Shown in pieces: positions 39,681 through 46,460 of a stretch of DNA of 50,006 nucleotides. The notes below the pieces were generated by a model. That model was given only the letters and a program-made list of their open reading frames with translations. It was not told the DNA's origin and did not search any database. This stretch comes from Streptomonospora alba (lineage in GTDB: Bacteria > Actinomycetota > Actinomycetes > Streptosporangiales > Streptosporangiaceae), in contig NZ_JROO01000062.1 in assembly GCF_000826685.1 (NCBI RefSeq), positions 1 to 50,006 of the forward strand, written 5' to 3'. Each line of letters opens with the position of its first letter. Within the stretch, counting starts at the first letter, position 1. The position numbers and the translations under genes were made by a program.

Positions 39681-40988
39681 TCACCTGCCGCAGGGCGCCG
39701 GCTCCTCCTCCGAGGCGCGCGGTCGGCCCTCCCGCACCGGTTCACCGCTCGGGCGCCGGGTGCGGCGCGGACCCAGCGCGGCGCCGGCGAGGGACAGAGC
39801 AGCGGCGGCCGCGAAGGCGATCGCGGGTCCGAAGGCGTCGCTGAGCAGGCCCACGACCGGCGACGCCGCGGCCTGGCCCACCGCGATCGCCAGGAACGCG
39901 GCGCCGACGCCGAACGCGGGCGCGGTCCGGTAGACCTGCGTGCCCCACAGCAGCAGCACACCGGTCAGCGCGATGTAGACGGCGCCGAAGAGGCCGCCGG
40001 CGACGTGGATGCCCGGCGTGGTCCCCGACACCAGCACCAGCCCGGCCGTGGCGGCGGCCAGTCCGAGCATCCCGCCGGTCCACGCGCGGCCGAGTCCCGC
40101 ACGCGCGGCCACGTCGCCGGTCAGAGCCCCCAGCAGGCCGGCGGCGCCCAGGACGATCCACATGACTGTGGACGCGGTGGCGCTCGCGCCCTGGGCGACG
40201 GCCACGTCGCGGCCGAAGGTCCACACCGCGGAGCTGGCCGCGCCCATGGCACCCGCGGCGGCGAGCAGACGCAGGGCCCCGGCGGGCAGCGGTGCGCCCA
40301 GCGGCGTCGGCCGCGCCGCGCCCCGTCGCCTCGGAGCGCGGCGGGGGCCGGTGCGATCGGCGCCGCGGGGGCGGTGCGCCGGTATCACCGCGGCGGCCCA
40401 CAGCGTCGCGGCGGCTGCGGCGCAGGCGAAGGCCGCCCACGAAAGCCGCCACTCCTGGACGAAGAGCAGGGCGACCGGGCCGGAGACCATGACTCCGAGC
40501 CCGGTGCCGGAGTTGACCACGCTCTGCACGCGGTCGGACCGTTCGGGCGCCACCCAGCGCGCCACAGCCCCGGCCAGCGGCGGCGACGCCGCGCCGCTGC
40601 TGACGCCGGTGAGCACCACGCCGACGGCGAGAACCGGGGCGGCGGGCGCCGCGGCGATCAGGCCGGTGCCCGCGGTCGCGGCGCCGCCCGCCGCGACGGC
40701 CACCGCGCGCGGGCCCCAACGGGGCGTGGCGGCCGAGGCGGCGAGGACCGCGGCGCAGTAGCCGGCATAGCTCGCCGACGCGATGGCGCCGGCCGCGGCG
40801 GCGCTCAGTCCGAATTCGGCGCTGAGAACCGGTACGAACAGGCCGTAGGCGAAGCGCGCGAGCCCGTAGCAGGCCGCGATGAGCGAGATCCCGGCGGCGG
40901 CCAACCGCACGGCGGGCACTGCGGCGCCCGCACCGCTCGACGGGGGTGCGGCTGCGGGACCGGCGCCGTCTGCGTGATGCCGCGTCAT
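39681..40988 (-). CDS. MFS transporter (efflux type)
   Basis: A 435-residue major-facilitator protein with twelve predicted helices in two halves joined by an Arg/Pro-rich loop (about 205-230, ADRTGPRRAPRRRGAARPT). LARFAYGLFVPVLSAEFGLS in helix 1 and the following loop, SASYAGYCAAVLAAS in helix 2, and GTGLGVMVSGPVALLF in helix 5 are usual for CynX/YbfB-like members. The substrate is unknown; export of a small toxic compound fits its control. The ATG at 40988 has AGGAAGG 8 bases upstream. Its promoter carries a perfect TetR palindrome, and the TetR gene lies divergently 92 bases away. Confidence 0.9.
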   Translation of the reverse strand: MTRHHADGAGPAAAPPSSGAGAAVPAVRLAAAGISLIAACYGLARFAYGLFVPVLSAEFGLSAAAAGAIASASYAGYCAAVLAASAATPRWGPRAVAVAAGGAATAGTGLIAAAPAAPVLAVGVVLTGVSSGAASPPLAGAVARWVAPERSDRVQSVVNSGTGLGVMVSGPVALLFVQEWRLSWAAFACAAAAATLWAAAVIPAHRPRGADRTGPRRAPRRRGAARPTPLGAPLPAGALRLLAAAGAMGAASSAVWTFGRDVAVAQGASATASTVMWIVLGAAGLLGALTGDVAARAGLGRAWTGGMLGLAAATAGLVLVSGTTPGIHVAGGLFGAVYIALTGVLLLWGTQVYRTAPAFGVGAAFLAIAVGQAAASPVVGLLSDAFGPAIAFAAAAALSLAGAALGPRRTRRPSGEPVREGRPRASEEEPAPCGR

Positions 40989-41004
40989 GAGTGTCCTTCC
41001 TGAG

Positions 41005-41022
41005 GTATACCGATCGGTATAC
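41005..41022. promoter_or_regulatory. TetR operator, perfect palindrome
   Basis: GTATACCGATCGGTATAC, 18 bases, fully symmetric, 16 bases upstream of the MFS start. Typical TetR site of the ATACCGAYYGGTNGGTAT kind. Confidence 0.8.
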
Positions 41023-41053
41023 ATTCCAGGATGGGAGCCGTTTCGCGTGAGGT

Positions 41054-41071
41054 CAACCCACCGGTAGGTAT
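41054..41071. promoter_or_regulatory. second, degenerate TetR operator
   Basis: CAACCCACCGGTAGGTAT, right half identical to the site at 29634, ending 9 bases before the TetR start codon, so the regulator probably represses itself as well as the MFS gene. Confidence 0.6.
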
Positions 41072-41080
41072 AGTCGAGGT

Positions 41081-41653
41081 ATGCAGACACGAGCGGACAT
41101 GACACCGGCCGGGCGCCGGATCCTCGACGCGGCGGGCGGTCTGTTCTACCGCGAGGGCATCAACGCGGTGGGTGTGGCACTGGTGTCAGACACGGCAGGG
41201 GTGACGAAGAAGACCCTCTACGACCGCTTCGGCTCGAAGGACGAACTGGTCGTGCACTACCTGCGGCGGCGCCACGAGAACTGGTGGGCACACCTCGACG
41301 AGCGCCTGGCCGCGGCAGCGGCGCCCCGCACGCTCGCGCTCATGGACGCCTACCTCTCCCACCCGGAGTTGGACGTCGCACGCGGATGCGCCTTCATCAA
41401 CGCAGCCGCGGAACTGCCGCCCGGCCATGCGGGGTGGAGGGTGATCCGCGAGCACAAGGAGGCGGTCCGCGCCCGCCTCGCCGAGCTGATCGCCGAGGAC
41501 GCGCCCGGCGCCGATGCCGGGGATCTGGCCGAGCACGTCTTCCTGCTGCTTGAGGGCGCCATCGCCCACCGCGGTATCGACGGCGGCGACGCACGTGTCC
41601 ACAAGGCCCACGACCTGGTGGCCCGCCTACTGCGCGAAGCCGCACCCCGATAG
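41081..41653 (+). CDS. TetR/AcrR family repressor
   Basis: A 190-residue TetR protein. The N-terminal DNA-binding domain covers about 10-58 with recognition helix VSDTAGVTKKTLYDRFGSKD. The rest is the helical ligand and dimer domain, including RRRHENWWAHLDERL and the end AHDLVARLLREAAP. The group resembles regulators annotated for drug efflux. It is divergent from the MFS gene with two operator copies in between, so it almost certainly represses both. A third, similar site precedes the acyl-CoA ligase gene at 29.6 kb, so the regulon may reach further. The ATG at 41081 has a CGAGG site close upstream. Confidence 0.93.
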   Translation: MQTRADMTPAGRRILDAAGGLFYREGINAVGVALVSDTAGVTKKTLYDRFGSKDELVVHYLRRRHENWWAHLDERLAAAAAPRTLALMDAYLSHPELDVARGCAFINAAAELPPGHAGWRVIREHKEAVRARLAELIAEDAPGADAGDLAEHVFLLLEGAIAHRGIDGGDARVHKAHDLVARLLREAAPR

Positions 41654-41791
41654 CACCGTTCCGCCCGGCACGCCCGCCGCGCCGCTCCACCGCACGGCGC
41701 CCTGCTGAGCGGCTGCGCGGGACGGGCAACCCGGCAAGCGCCGTACGCGTCTTTCGGGAACAGAGCACAGGAGCGGCCGTTGGGGGGCGCC

Positions 41792-42130
41792 ATGCGATTC
41801 GCCGCACGTGCCGTCGGCCCCGGCCTCGCCCTCGTCGTCGCCCTCGCCGCGGGGTGTTCGCAGGGAGAGTACGTACTGCCGGAGGCGGAGACGTCGTCGC
41901 TGTCCGAGCGCACGCAGGCTCCGTCGAGAAAGCCCGCGGTCTCGCCGCCGTCCGGGTCTCCGAGCGCGGTCGCTACGGTGTCGGAGCCGCGGCTCGAACC
42001 TTCGCCCGAGCCCGCGCCCACCCGAGAGACGGGCGAGGTCCCGCCGTTGGACGAGCAGATCGAGCAGTGCACCCGCCAGACGGGGATGCCGCAGGCCTGC
42101 GAGGTCAAGATCCGCCACGGCATCCCGTGA
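41792..42130 (+). CDS. small lipoprotein of unknown function
   Basis: A 112-residue predicted lipoprotein. A short n-region with Arg is followed by a hydrophobic stretch and a lipobox ending LVVALAAGC, so cleavage before the Cys is expected. The mature part is Ser/Pro/Glu-rich and probably extended, then a short tail with two cysteines (EQIEQCTRQTGMPQACEVKI) that can pair. Not recognised as a family. The ATG at 41792 is preceded by a G-rich site. Confidence 0.7.
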   Translation: MRFAARAVGPGLALVVALAAGCSQGEYVLPEAETSSLSERTQAPSRKPAVSPPSGSPSAVATVSEPRLEPSPEPAPTRETGEVPPLDEQIEQCTRQTGMPQACEVKIRHGIP

Positions 42131-42311
42131 GAAAGGCGGTTCCGGTCGTTCGGGCTCGCCCACCGGGTCGCTGCGCAGGAACGGCTGCGCAGGACGGGCA
42201 CGTTGTGCCGGGGGAGCGGCTATGGTCGTGCCACGACTGATCGAGCCCGCTTCCGCGGCAGCACGAGCACATGTCGTAGGAGCCGTGGCGCGACGCCCGA
42301 AGGAGTGACCA

Positions 42312-42608
42312 GTGACGCACCTGGCAGTGGGCGAGCACGCCGCCCGCGTCATGCAGCGTGAAGCCGATCGGCGCGGCATCGCGCTGGAGGCCGGCTCCGC
42401 TCCGCCCGAGGACATGCCCGCGGAGTTGGCGCCGTGGGCGTGCACGGTCGCGGGCAAGGGGTGGTGCGTCTTCGCGGCGTTCGACTCCGACAGCGAGATC
42501 ACGACCCCGGCCGAGCGCGAGTTCGTGCCGCTCGCCCAAGTGCTGGCCAACTCCTGGCACGTCATGGAGGGCACCGGCTCCGTCCGGGTATGCACGGTCC
42601 CCGGATGA
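42312..42608 (+). CDS. small protein of unknown function
   Basis: A 98-residue soluble protein. The start is a GTG with an excellent AAGGAG site 6 bases upstream. Visible features: an N-terminal helix (GEHAARVMQREADRRG), two Trp-containing strands (PWACTVAGKGWCVFAAF) and three cysteines. Not recognised. It lies between the small lipoprotein and a tiny membrane protein gene, all on the plus strand. Confidence 0.65.
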   Translation: MTHLAVGEHAARVMQREADRRGIALEAGSAPPEDMPAELAPWACTVAGKGWCVFAAFDSDSEITTPAEREFVPLAQVLANSWHVMEGTGSVRVCTVPG

Positions 42609-42709
42609 CCGCCGCCTCCGCTCCTCGGCTCGACGGAGCCGTGTGTACCGGGGACGCGGGCCCGCCCCTCACGGGTGTCGGGCGGGTCATGCGGGGGTAA
42701 AACAGCGGC

Positions 42710-42877
42710 GTGATCGTCATAGGGCCGGCCGCTGCCATCCTTCTTCTGATCGTCCTCGGCTGGCTCTTCCGCGACAGCGGCTGCCTGGAGTTCCTCGGGT
42801 GCTACGCGCTGGCGCTCCTGGTCGTCGGAGCGGCGGTCCTGGGCGAATACCTCGGCTGGTGGGGCCCTCTGTTCTGA
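42710..42877 (+). CDS. tiny two-helix membrane protein (putative)
   Basis: A 55-codon frame from a GTG: MIVIGPAAAILLLIVLGWLF, a polar Cys-containing loop (RDSGCLEFLGC), then a second hydrophobic segment and a GWWGPLF end. Two transmembrane helices of near-ideal length, with polar residues only in the loop, are unlikely by chance. The ribosome-binding site (GGGGG, 12 bases away) is poor. Function unknown. Confidence 0.45.
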   Translation: MIVIGPAAAILLLIVLGWLFRDSGCLEFLGCYALALLVVGAAVLGEYLGWWGPLF

Positions 42878-42957
42878 GCCCGGGTGCGCCCGCGGCACCT
42901 GTCCGAGTCCGGAGCCGGCATCCGCATCCGCAGCCGCGCGCAACCCCCGACATGAGC

Positions 42958-42990
42958 GAAGGGGCCTGCCGCTGTGCGACAGACCCCTTC
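42958..42990 (-). terminator. hairpin downstream of tRNA-Ser
   Basis: GAAGGGG and CCCCTTC arms (about 42958-42990), with an inner CTGT-CGC-ACAG stem, beginning 8 bases after the tRNA 3' end on the minus strand. Confidence 0.55.
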
Positions 42991-42997
42991 TGACCTG

Positions 42998-43086
42998 CGG
43001 AGGCTCGGGGATTTGAACCCCGGAAGGGCGTGAACCCTAACCGCATTAGCAGTGCGGCGCCATAGACCGGACTAGGCGAAGCCTCC
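42998..43086 (-). tRNA. tRNA-Ser (anticodon GCT)
   Basis: Minus-strand cloverleaf of 89 bases. The acceptor stem is GGAGGCT/AGCCTCC with discriminator G. The anticodon arm is CCGCA-CTGCTAA-TGCGG with anticodon GCT, reading AGC/AGT serine codons. A long variable arm (class II) and a T arm CGGGG-TTCAAAT-CCCCG follow. CCA is not encoded. Confidence 0.95.
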
Positions 43087-43173
43087 TGGCTGAGACAACA
43101 CTACCGAGCGCGTGGTCCGCCCGCAAAACGAATGCCAGGTGGCGCGGTGGCCGGCGGCGGGAGCGAGGCGGGA

Positions 43174-43692
43174 TCAGGTGGTCGCGCGGTCGATGGTGAG
43201 GTCGGCGTCCTGGCGCAGCTTGTTCACGGCGCGGGAGAGGGTGCTCTTGACGGTGCCGAGGGTGACGCCCAGGCGGTCGGCGATCTGGGCCTCGGTCATG
43301 TCCTCGTAGTAGCGCAGCACCACCATGGTGCGCTGCCGCTCGGGAAGGCGGGCGATGGCGCGGTGGACGGTGTCGGTGAGGTCGGTCTTCCAGGTGGGGT
43401 CGTCGATGCGCTGGTCGGGGATGTCGGCGGTGGGGTAGACGGTCATGCGCTGGCGGCGCCACTCGGAGATCTGGGTGTTGACCATGGCGCGGCGCACGTA
43501 GCCGTCGCGGGCGTTGGGGCTGGCGATCCGGTCCCAGGCGAAGAAGGTCTTGATCAGGGCGGCCTGCAGGAGGTCCTCGGCGTCGGAGCTGTTGTTGGCC
43601 AAAGACCTGGCCATCCGCAGCAGTGCGGGACCGCGGCTGCTGACGTAGTCGGAGAACTCCTCGTACCTGGACCTGTGTGCTGTTCCCGTCAC
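43174..43692 (-). CDS. SigE-family RNA polymerase sigma factor (ECF type)
   Basis: A 172-residue group IV sigma factor. Region 2 runs about 12-80 (ALLRMARSLANNSSDAEDLL, then AALIKTFFAWDRI). Region 4 runs about 115-165 (ARLPERQRTMVVLRYYEDM, MTEAQIADRLGVTLGTVKS). This is the actinobacterial group usually named SigE family. No anti-sigma factor gene is adjacent. The GTG at 43692 (MTGTAHRSRYEEF) gives the normal length; the frame is open to 43725 with another GTG, but neither has a clear ribosome-binding site. It lies beyond the tRNA on the same strand. Confidence 0.9.
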   Translation of the reverse strand: MTGTAHRSRYEEFSDYVSSRGPALLRMARSLANNSSDAEDLLQAALIKTFFAWDRIASPNARDGYVRRAMVNTQISEWRRQRMTVYPTADIPDQRIDDPTWKTDLTDTVHRAIARLPERQRTMVVLRYYEDMTEAQIADRLGVTLGTVKSTLSRAVNKLRQDADLTIDRATT

Positions 43693-44043
43693 GCGATCAC
43701 CGACCCGGGCTCGCTGGGTACGCACGGGACGGCCGCCCGGGCGCGCATCGTGCGTTTCACCTCGTCATCGTGGTTTCACTGTGACACGGCAGGAGTAATC
43801 GCCAGCTCTCATGAGTCTTATCTCTGTACAAATGGGGGCGTTCGGTGCCCGCCTGGCAGGGCGCTCCAGAACGGTGAAATCCACGCGGCCGACCGGGCGT
43901 TTCGCGAGCCGGCGCTCCGAGCTCGCCGCCGCGCGGCCCAGGCTTCGCGCGAACGGCCCCGGCATGCGGCGGCATCGGCGTGTGGCGCCCTCGCGCGGCC
44001 GCGGGCGGCCACAATGGAGCCAGGACGCCTGGGAGGAGGGCAG
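43693..44043. other. divergent intergenic region, sigma factor and Cys-rich protein genes
   Basis: 351 bases. An AT-richer patch at 43790-43840 includes a CTCATGAG palindrome (43808-43815) and could hold promoters for either side. No gene seen. Confidence 0.45.
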
Positions 44044-44991
44044 ATGCCGGCCGACTTACGTGCGCGGAGGCGCTACACAGCGGCTGTGCTGGGAGAACGC
44101 GCGGCACCGGAGCCGACCGCCGCTGAGGACCCCGACCCCGTCGTGCGCGGGGTGATCACCGACGTCTCCCGCCACGTGGTCTGCGTGGCGACCTCACAGG
44201 GCGAGGAGCGGTTCCTCCTCGATGCGGCGACGACGCTGTGGTGCGGCCGCGAGGCGGATCGGTCCGCGCTGCGGGTCGGCGACGACGCGCTCGTGCGGTG
44301 CCGCGCCGGCCGGTGGGTCGCCGAGCGGATCTGGCTCCGCATCGCGCGGGTGACCGGCGTGATCGCCGCGCGGTCCGGCGACACGCTGGAGGTCGACACC
44401 GGCCACACGGGCGGGCGCCGCCCTGTGGTGATTCCGTACCGCTCCTCCGGCCGGATCGGCGTGCGCCACCCCGTGCTGGAACCCGGCTACCTCTTCGACG
44501 CGATCGGCGTCTGGGAGGACGGTGTCGTGGAGGCGGCGGTCCCTGCGACCACCCAGCCGCCCCTCGCCGTGTGGGACGCGGCGCCTCGGGAGGTGCCGGC
44601 GCAGGCGGGAAACCGGGTCCAGGGCGCTGTGTCCTGGTACGACCCGGCTGCGGACGCCCCGGAGCAGGCCGGGTTGCGTGGCGCCGCCTACCCGGCGCTC
44701 GACCGCGATGGCGACTGCGGCCCCGAGTGCGACCGCGTGCGCAGCTGCCTGCCGCTGCCGCTGCTTTCGCTCGGTACGACCGTGGCGCTGCGCAACGAGT
44801 GCGCCGAGGCTGCGGCCGTGCTCCCGGTACTCGCCTGCGCCTCGGCCGCCGCGCACTTCTGCGACAGCTGTGCCGACTGCGGCCCCGGTGAGCAGGGCCG
44901 AGTCGCGCAGTTGACGCTGCCGAGCTTCGTCGCGCTCGGCGGTCGGCCGGAGGCCGGCTGCTTCAACGCGACGCTGACCGTGGGCTGGTGA
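44044..44991 (+). CDS. Cys-rich protein with possible RlpA/expansin-like C-terminal domain
   Basis: A 315-residue protein not placed in a named family. The N-terminal half holds two tandem beta-rich units (about 33-100 and 103-168; compare VVRGVITDVSRHVVCVAT with RVTGVIAARSGDTLEVDTG). The C-terminal 125 residues carry nine cysteines (225, 229, 235, 253, 265, 273, 276, 279, 306). This part, GAVSWYD, then LLSLGTTVALRNE, then GRVAQLTLPSFVALGG and TVGW, follows the pattern of a double-psi beta-barrel as in RlpA and expansin-like proteins. Such domains are usually extracytoplasmic, but I see no signal peptide. The ATG at 44044 has GGAGGAGGG upstream. It is coupled to a MauE-like redox membrane protein, which suggests disulfide chemistry. 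Confidence 0.7.
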   Translation: MPADLRARRRYTAAVLGERAAPEPTAAEDPDPVVRGVITDVSRHVVCVATSQGEERFLLDAATTLWCGREADRSALRVGDDALVRCRAGRWVAERIWLRIARVTGVIAARSGDTLEVDTGHTGGRRPVVIPYRSSGRIGVRHPVLEPGYLFDAIGVWEDGVVEAAVPATTQPPLAVWDAAPREVPAQAGNRVQGAVSWYDPAADAPEQAGLRGAAYPALDRDGDCGPECDRVRSCLPLPLLSLGTTVALRNECAEAAAVLPVLACASAAAHFCDSCADCGPGEQGRVAQLTLPSFVALGGRPEAGCFNATLTVGW

Positions 44992-45929
44992 TGGGTTCCG
45001 TGCTCGACGTCGTCCGCGAGACGCAGTTGCCCGTGCTGGCGGTGGTGCTGCTCTTGGGCGCGGTGGCCAAATTCGCCGACCGCTCGCAGCGCGGCCAGGG
45101 CCCGGCGGTGCTGCTGCCCGTCGGGTGGCGGCGGGCGGCCACGCTCGCCCACGGGGTGGCGGAGGGGACGGTCGCTTTCGCGCTGCTCGGCGCTTCCGGA
45201 GCCGCGGGCGGCGCCGCCGCCCGGATCGCGGCCGCCGCGCTCTTCGCCTGCGGGGTCGCAGCCCTGGTCGTCCTGCGGCGCACCGCGCCGGAGACCGGGT
45301 GCGGCTGCTTCGGCGGGCTCAGCACGGCACCGGTGGACTGGCGCAGCATCGCGCGCAGCGCTCTGCTGGCCGTGTCCGCCCTCGCCGCGGTCGGCGTCCC
45401 CGCCACAGCCGCGGGGGTGGTGGTCGGCGCATCGACCGGCCACGCGGCGGTCGTGGCGATCGAAACGGTGCTGCTGGGTGTGCTCTCGCCGGAATCGGCC
45501 GAACTCGCGCGCCGGGCCACCCGCCGGGTGCCCTGCGCGGTACGGGAGGTTCCGTTGAAACGCACGCTCGCCCGGTTGCGCGCCAGCGACCTTTGGCGCA
45601 TCAACGCGGCGCTGCTGGAGGACACCGAGCCGAAGGACGTCTGGCGTCACGGCTGCTGGAGGTTCGTGCTGTTCACCGGGCGCCGCACCGGCAGGTGCGT
45701 CGACGTGGTGTTCGGCGTCCCGGTGGAGGGCCGCCGCCCCGGCGTCCGCGCGGTGATCGCCGACCGTGAGACGGGCACGCTCCTGTCGGTACTGGGCGGC
45801 CCGGCCGACGGCGGCCGCGCCGATCCGGTTCCGGCGACTGCGAGCGCGGCTGCCGACGACCACCGGGCGGTGGGACGGCCCCGGGCGCCGCGGCGCCCGA
45901 CCTCGGCGCGGCAGCGCGATCTCCTGTAG
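44991..45929 (+). CDS. MauE/DoxX-like redox-associated membrane protein with extra C-terminal domain
   Basis: A 312-residue protein. The first 150 residues form four helices of the MauE kind with the diagnostic ETGCGCFGG redox motif between helices. Unlike plain MauE proteins, which stop near 150-180 residues, it continues with about 140 soluble residues containing three more cysteines (RRVPCAVREV, RHGCWRFVLF, TGRCVDVVFG) and a Pro/Arg-rich end. MauE-like proteins help form disulfides in partner proteins. The ATG overlaps the upstream stop (TGATG); a GTG three bases earlier gives a 4-base overlap. Coupling to a Cys-rich protein makes a dedicated oxidation partner plausible. Confidence 0.8.
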   Translation: MGSVLDVVRETQLPVLAVVLLLGAVAKFADRSQRGQGPAVLLPVGWRRAATLAHGVAEGTVAFALLGASGAAGGAAARIAAAALFACGVAALVVLRRTAPETGCGCFGGLSTAPVDWRSIARSALLAVSALAAVGVPATAAGVVVGASTGHAAVVAIETVLLGVLSPESAELARRATRRVPCAVREVPLKRTLARLRASDLWRINAALLEDTEPKDVWRHGCWRFVLFTGRRTGRCVDVVFGVPVEGRRPGVRAVIADRETGTLLSVLGGPADGGRADPVPATASAAADDHRAVGRPRAPRRPTSARQRDLL

Positions 45930-45938
45930 AGGGTCGCC

Positions 45939-45970
45939 GCCGACGAACCGGCGGCCGCCGGTTCGTCGGC
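45939..45970. terminator. 32-base perfect palindromic terminator
   Basis: GCCGACGAACCGGCGG followed directly by its full complement, starting 10 bases after the MauE-like stop. Strong hairpin; homology of the methyltransferase remnant on the other strand ends exactly at its right edge. Confidence 0.8.
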
Positions 45971-46275
45971 GCGGCGGTGATGCGCTCCAGGGCGCGGCGT
46001 CCCGCCTCGGCGCGGCGGCCGTCGAGGGCTCCGACGCGTACCGCGAAGGCGACGTCGAAGGCCGCCTCGCCGGGTACGAGGTCCTCCACCGTGACGCGCC
46101 GGAGGCTCATGCGTCCTGAGGCGGTCTCGCCGACGGAACCGACCTCGGCCTGCGCGATGGCCTTGGCGGAACGGTCGATCGCGAGGCTGTGCCCGGAGTC
46201 CGACCGTGCTGCGACCGCCCGCGCTGCGGCGCCCGGTCCGCATCCGAGCGAGACGCGGTGCGCGGTTCCCTGCCA
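45970..46275 (-). pseudogene. truncated SAM-dependent methyltransferase remnant
   Basis: Reading the minus strand from 46275 gives about 100 protein-like residues in one frame: RVSLGCGPGAAARAVAARS (methyltransferase motif I), SLAIDRSAKAIAQAE (acidic ribose-binding segment), then VTVEDLVPGEAAFDVAFAVR and a final RRALERITAA. Both ends are missing: there is no start codon with ribosome-binding site before motif I, and the frame runs straight into the palindrome at 45970, beyond which it is Arg/Pro-rich noise. The normal catalytic and C-terminal half is absent. It is a decayed gene fragment, perhaps cut by whatever brought in the Cys-rich/MauE-like pair. Confidence 0.7.
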
Positions 46276-46325
46276 TGAACAGAGCTGAGGCCGTGGTCAG
46301 GCGCGCGGATAGAAGACTATGCGTC

Positions 46326-46367
46326 CCTCTATTCCAATCTAGGATTTTTCCTAGACAGGAATAGAGG
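46326..46367. repeat. CTAG-containing two-part hairpin
   Basis: Outer arms CCTCTATTCC (46326-46335) and GGAATAGAGG (46358-46367), inner arms TCTAGGA (46338-46344) and TCCTAGA (46349-46355), separated by 2-base bulges and a TTTT loop. It is AT-rich compared with all surroundings and lies about 95 bases past the ATPase stop. Confidence 0.8.
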
Positions 46368-46394
46368 ACACTAGCGTCCGGCCGTCTCCATCTT

Positions 46395-46422
46395 TCTAGG
46401 CCGATCTAGCGGAAACCCTAGA
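46395..46422. repeat. second TCTAGG/CCTAGA inverted pair
   Basis: TCTAGG at 46395-46400 and CCTAGA at 46417-46422, with another CTAG between. Together with the previous hairpin, six CTAG tetramers fall within about 85 bases. Confidence 0.65.
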
Positions 46423-46460
46423 CACCCGGATACTTTCCGACAGAGTCCGCCCGGCCCTCC

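Noticed and set aside
45673-46110. Real gene on the minus strand starting MSLRRVTVEDL
   Set aside because: The frame's first part is methyltransferase-like but continues upstream of the ATG through motif I and breaks down after 45970; it is a remnant, not an intact gene.
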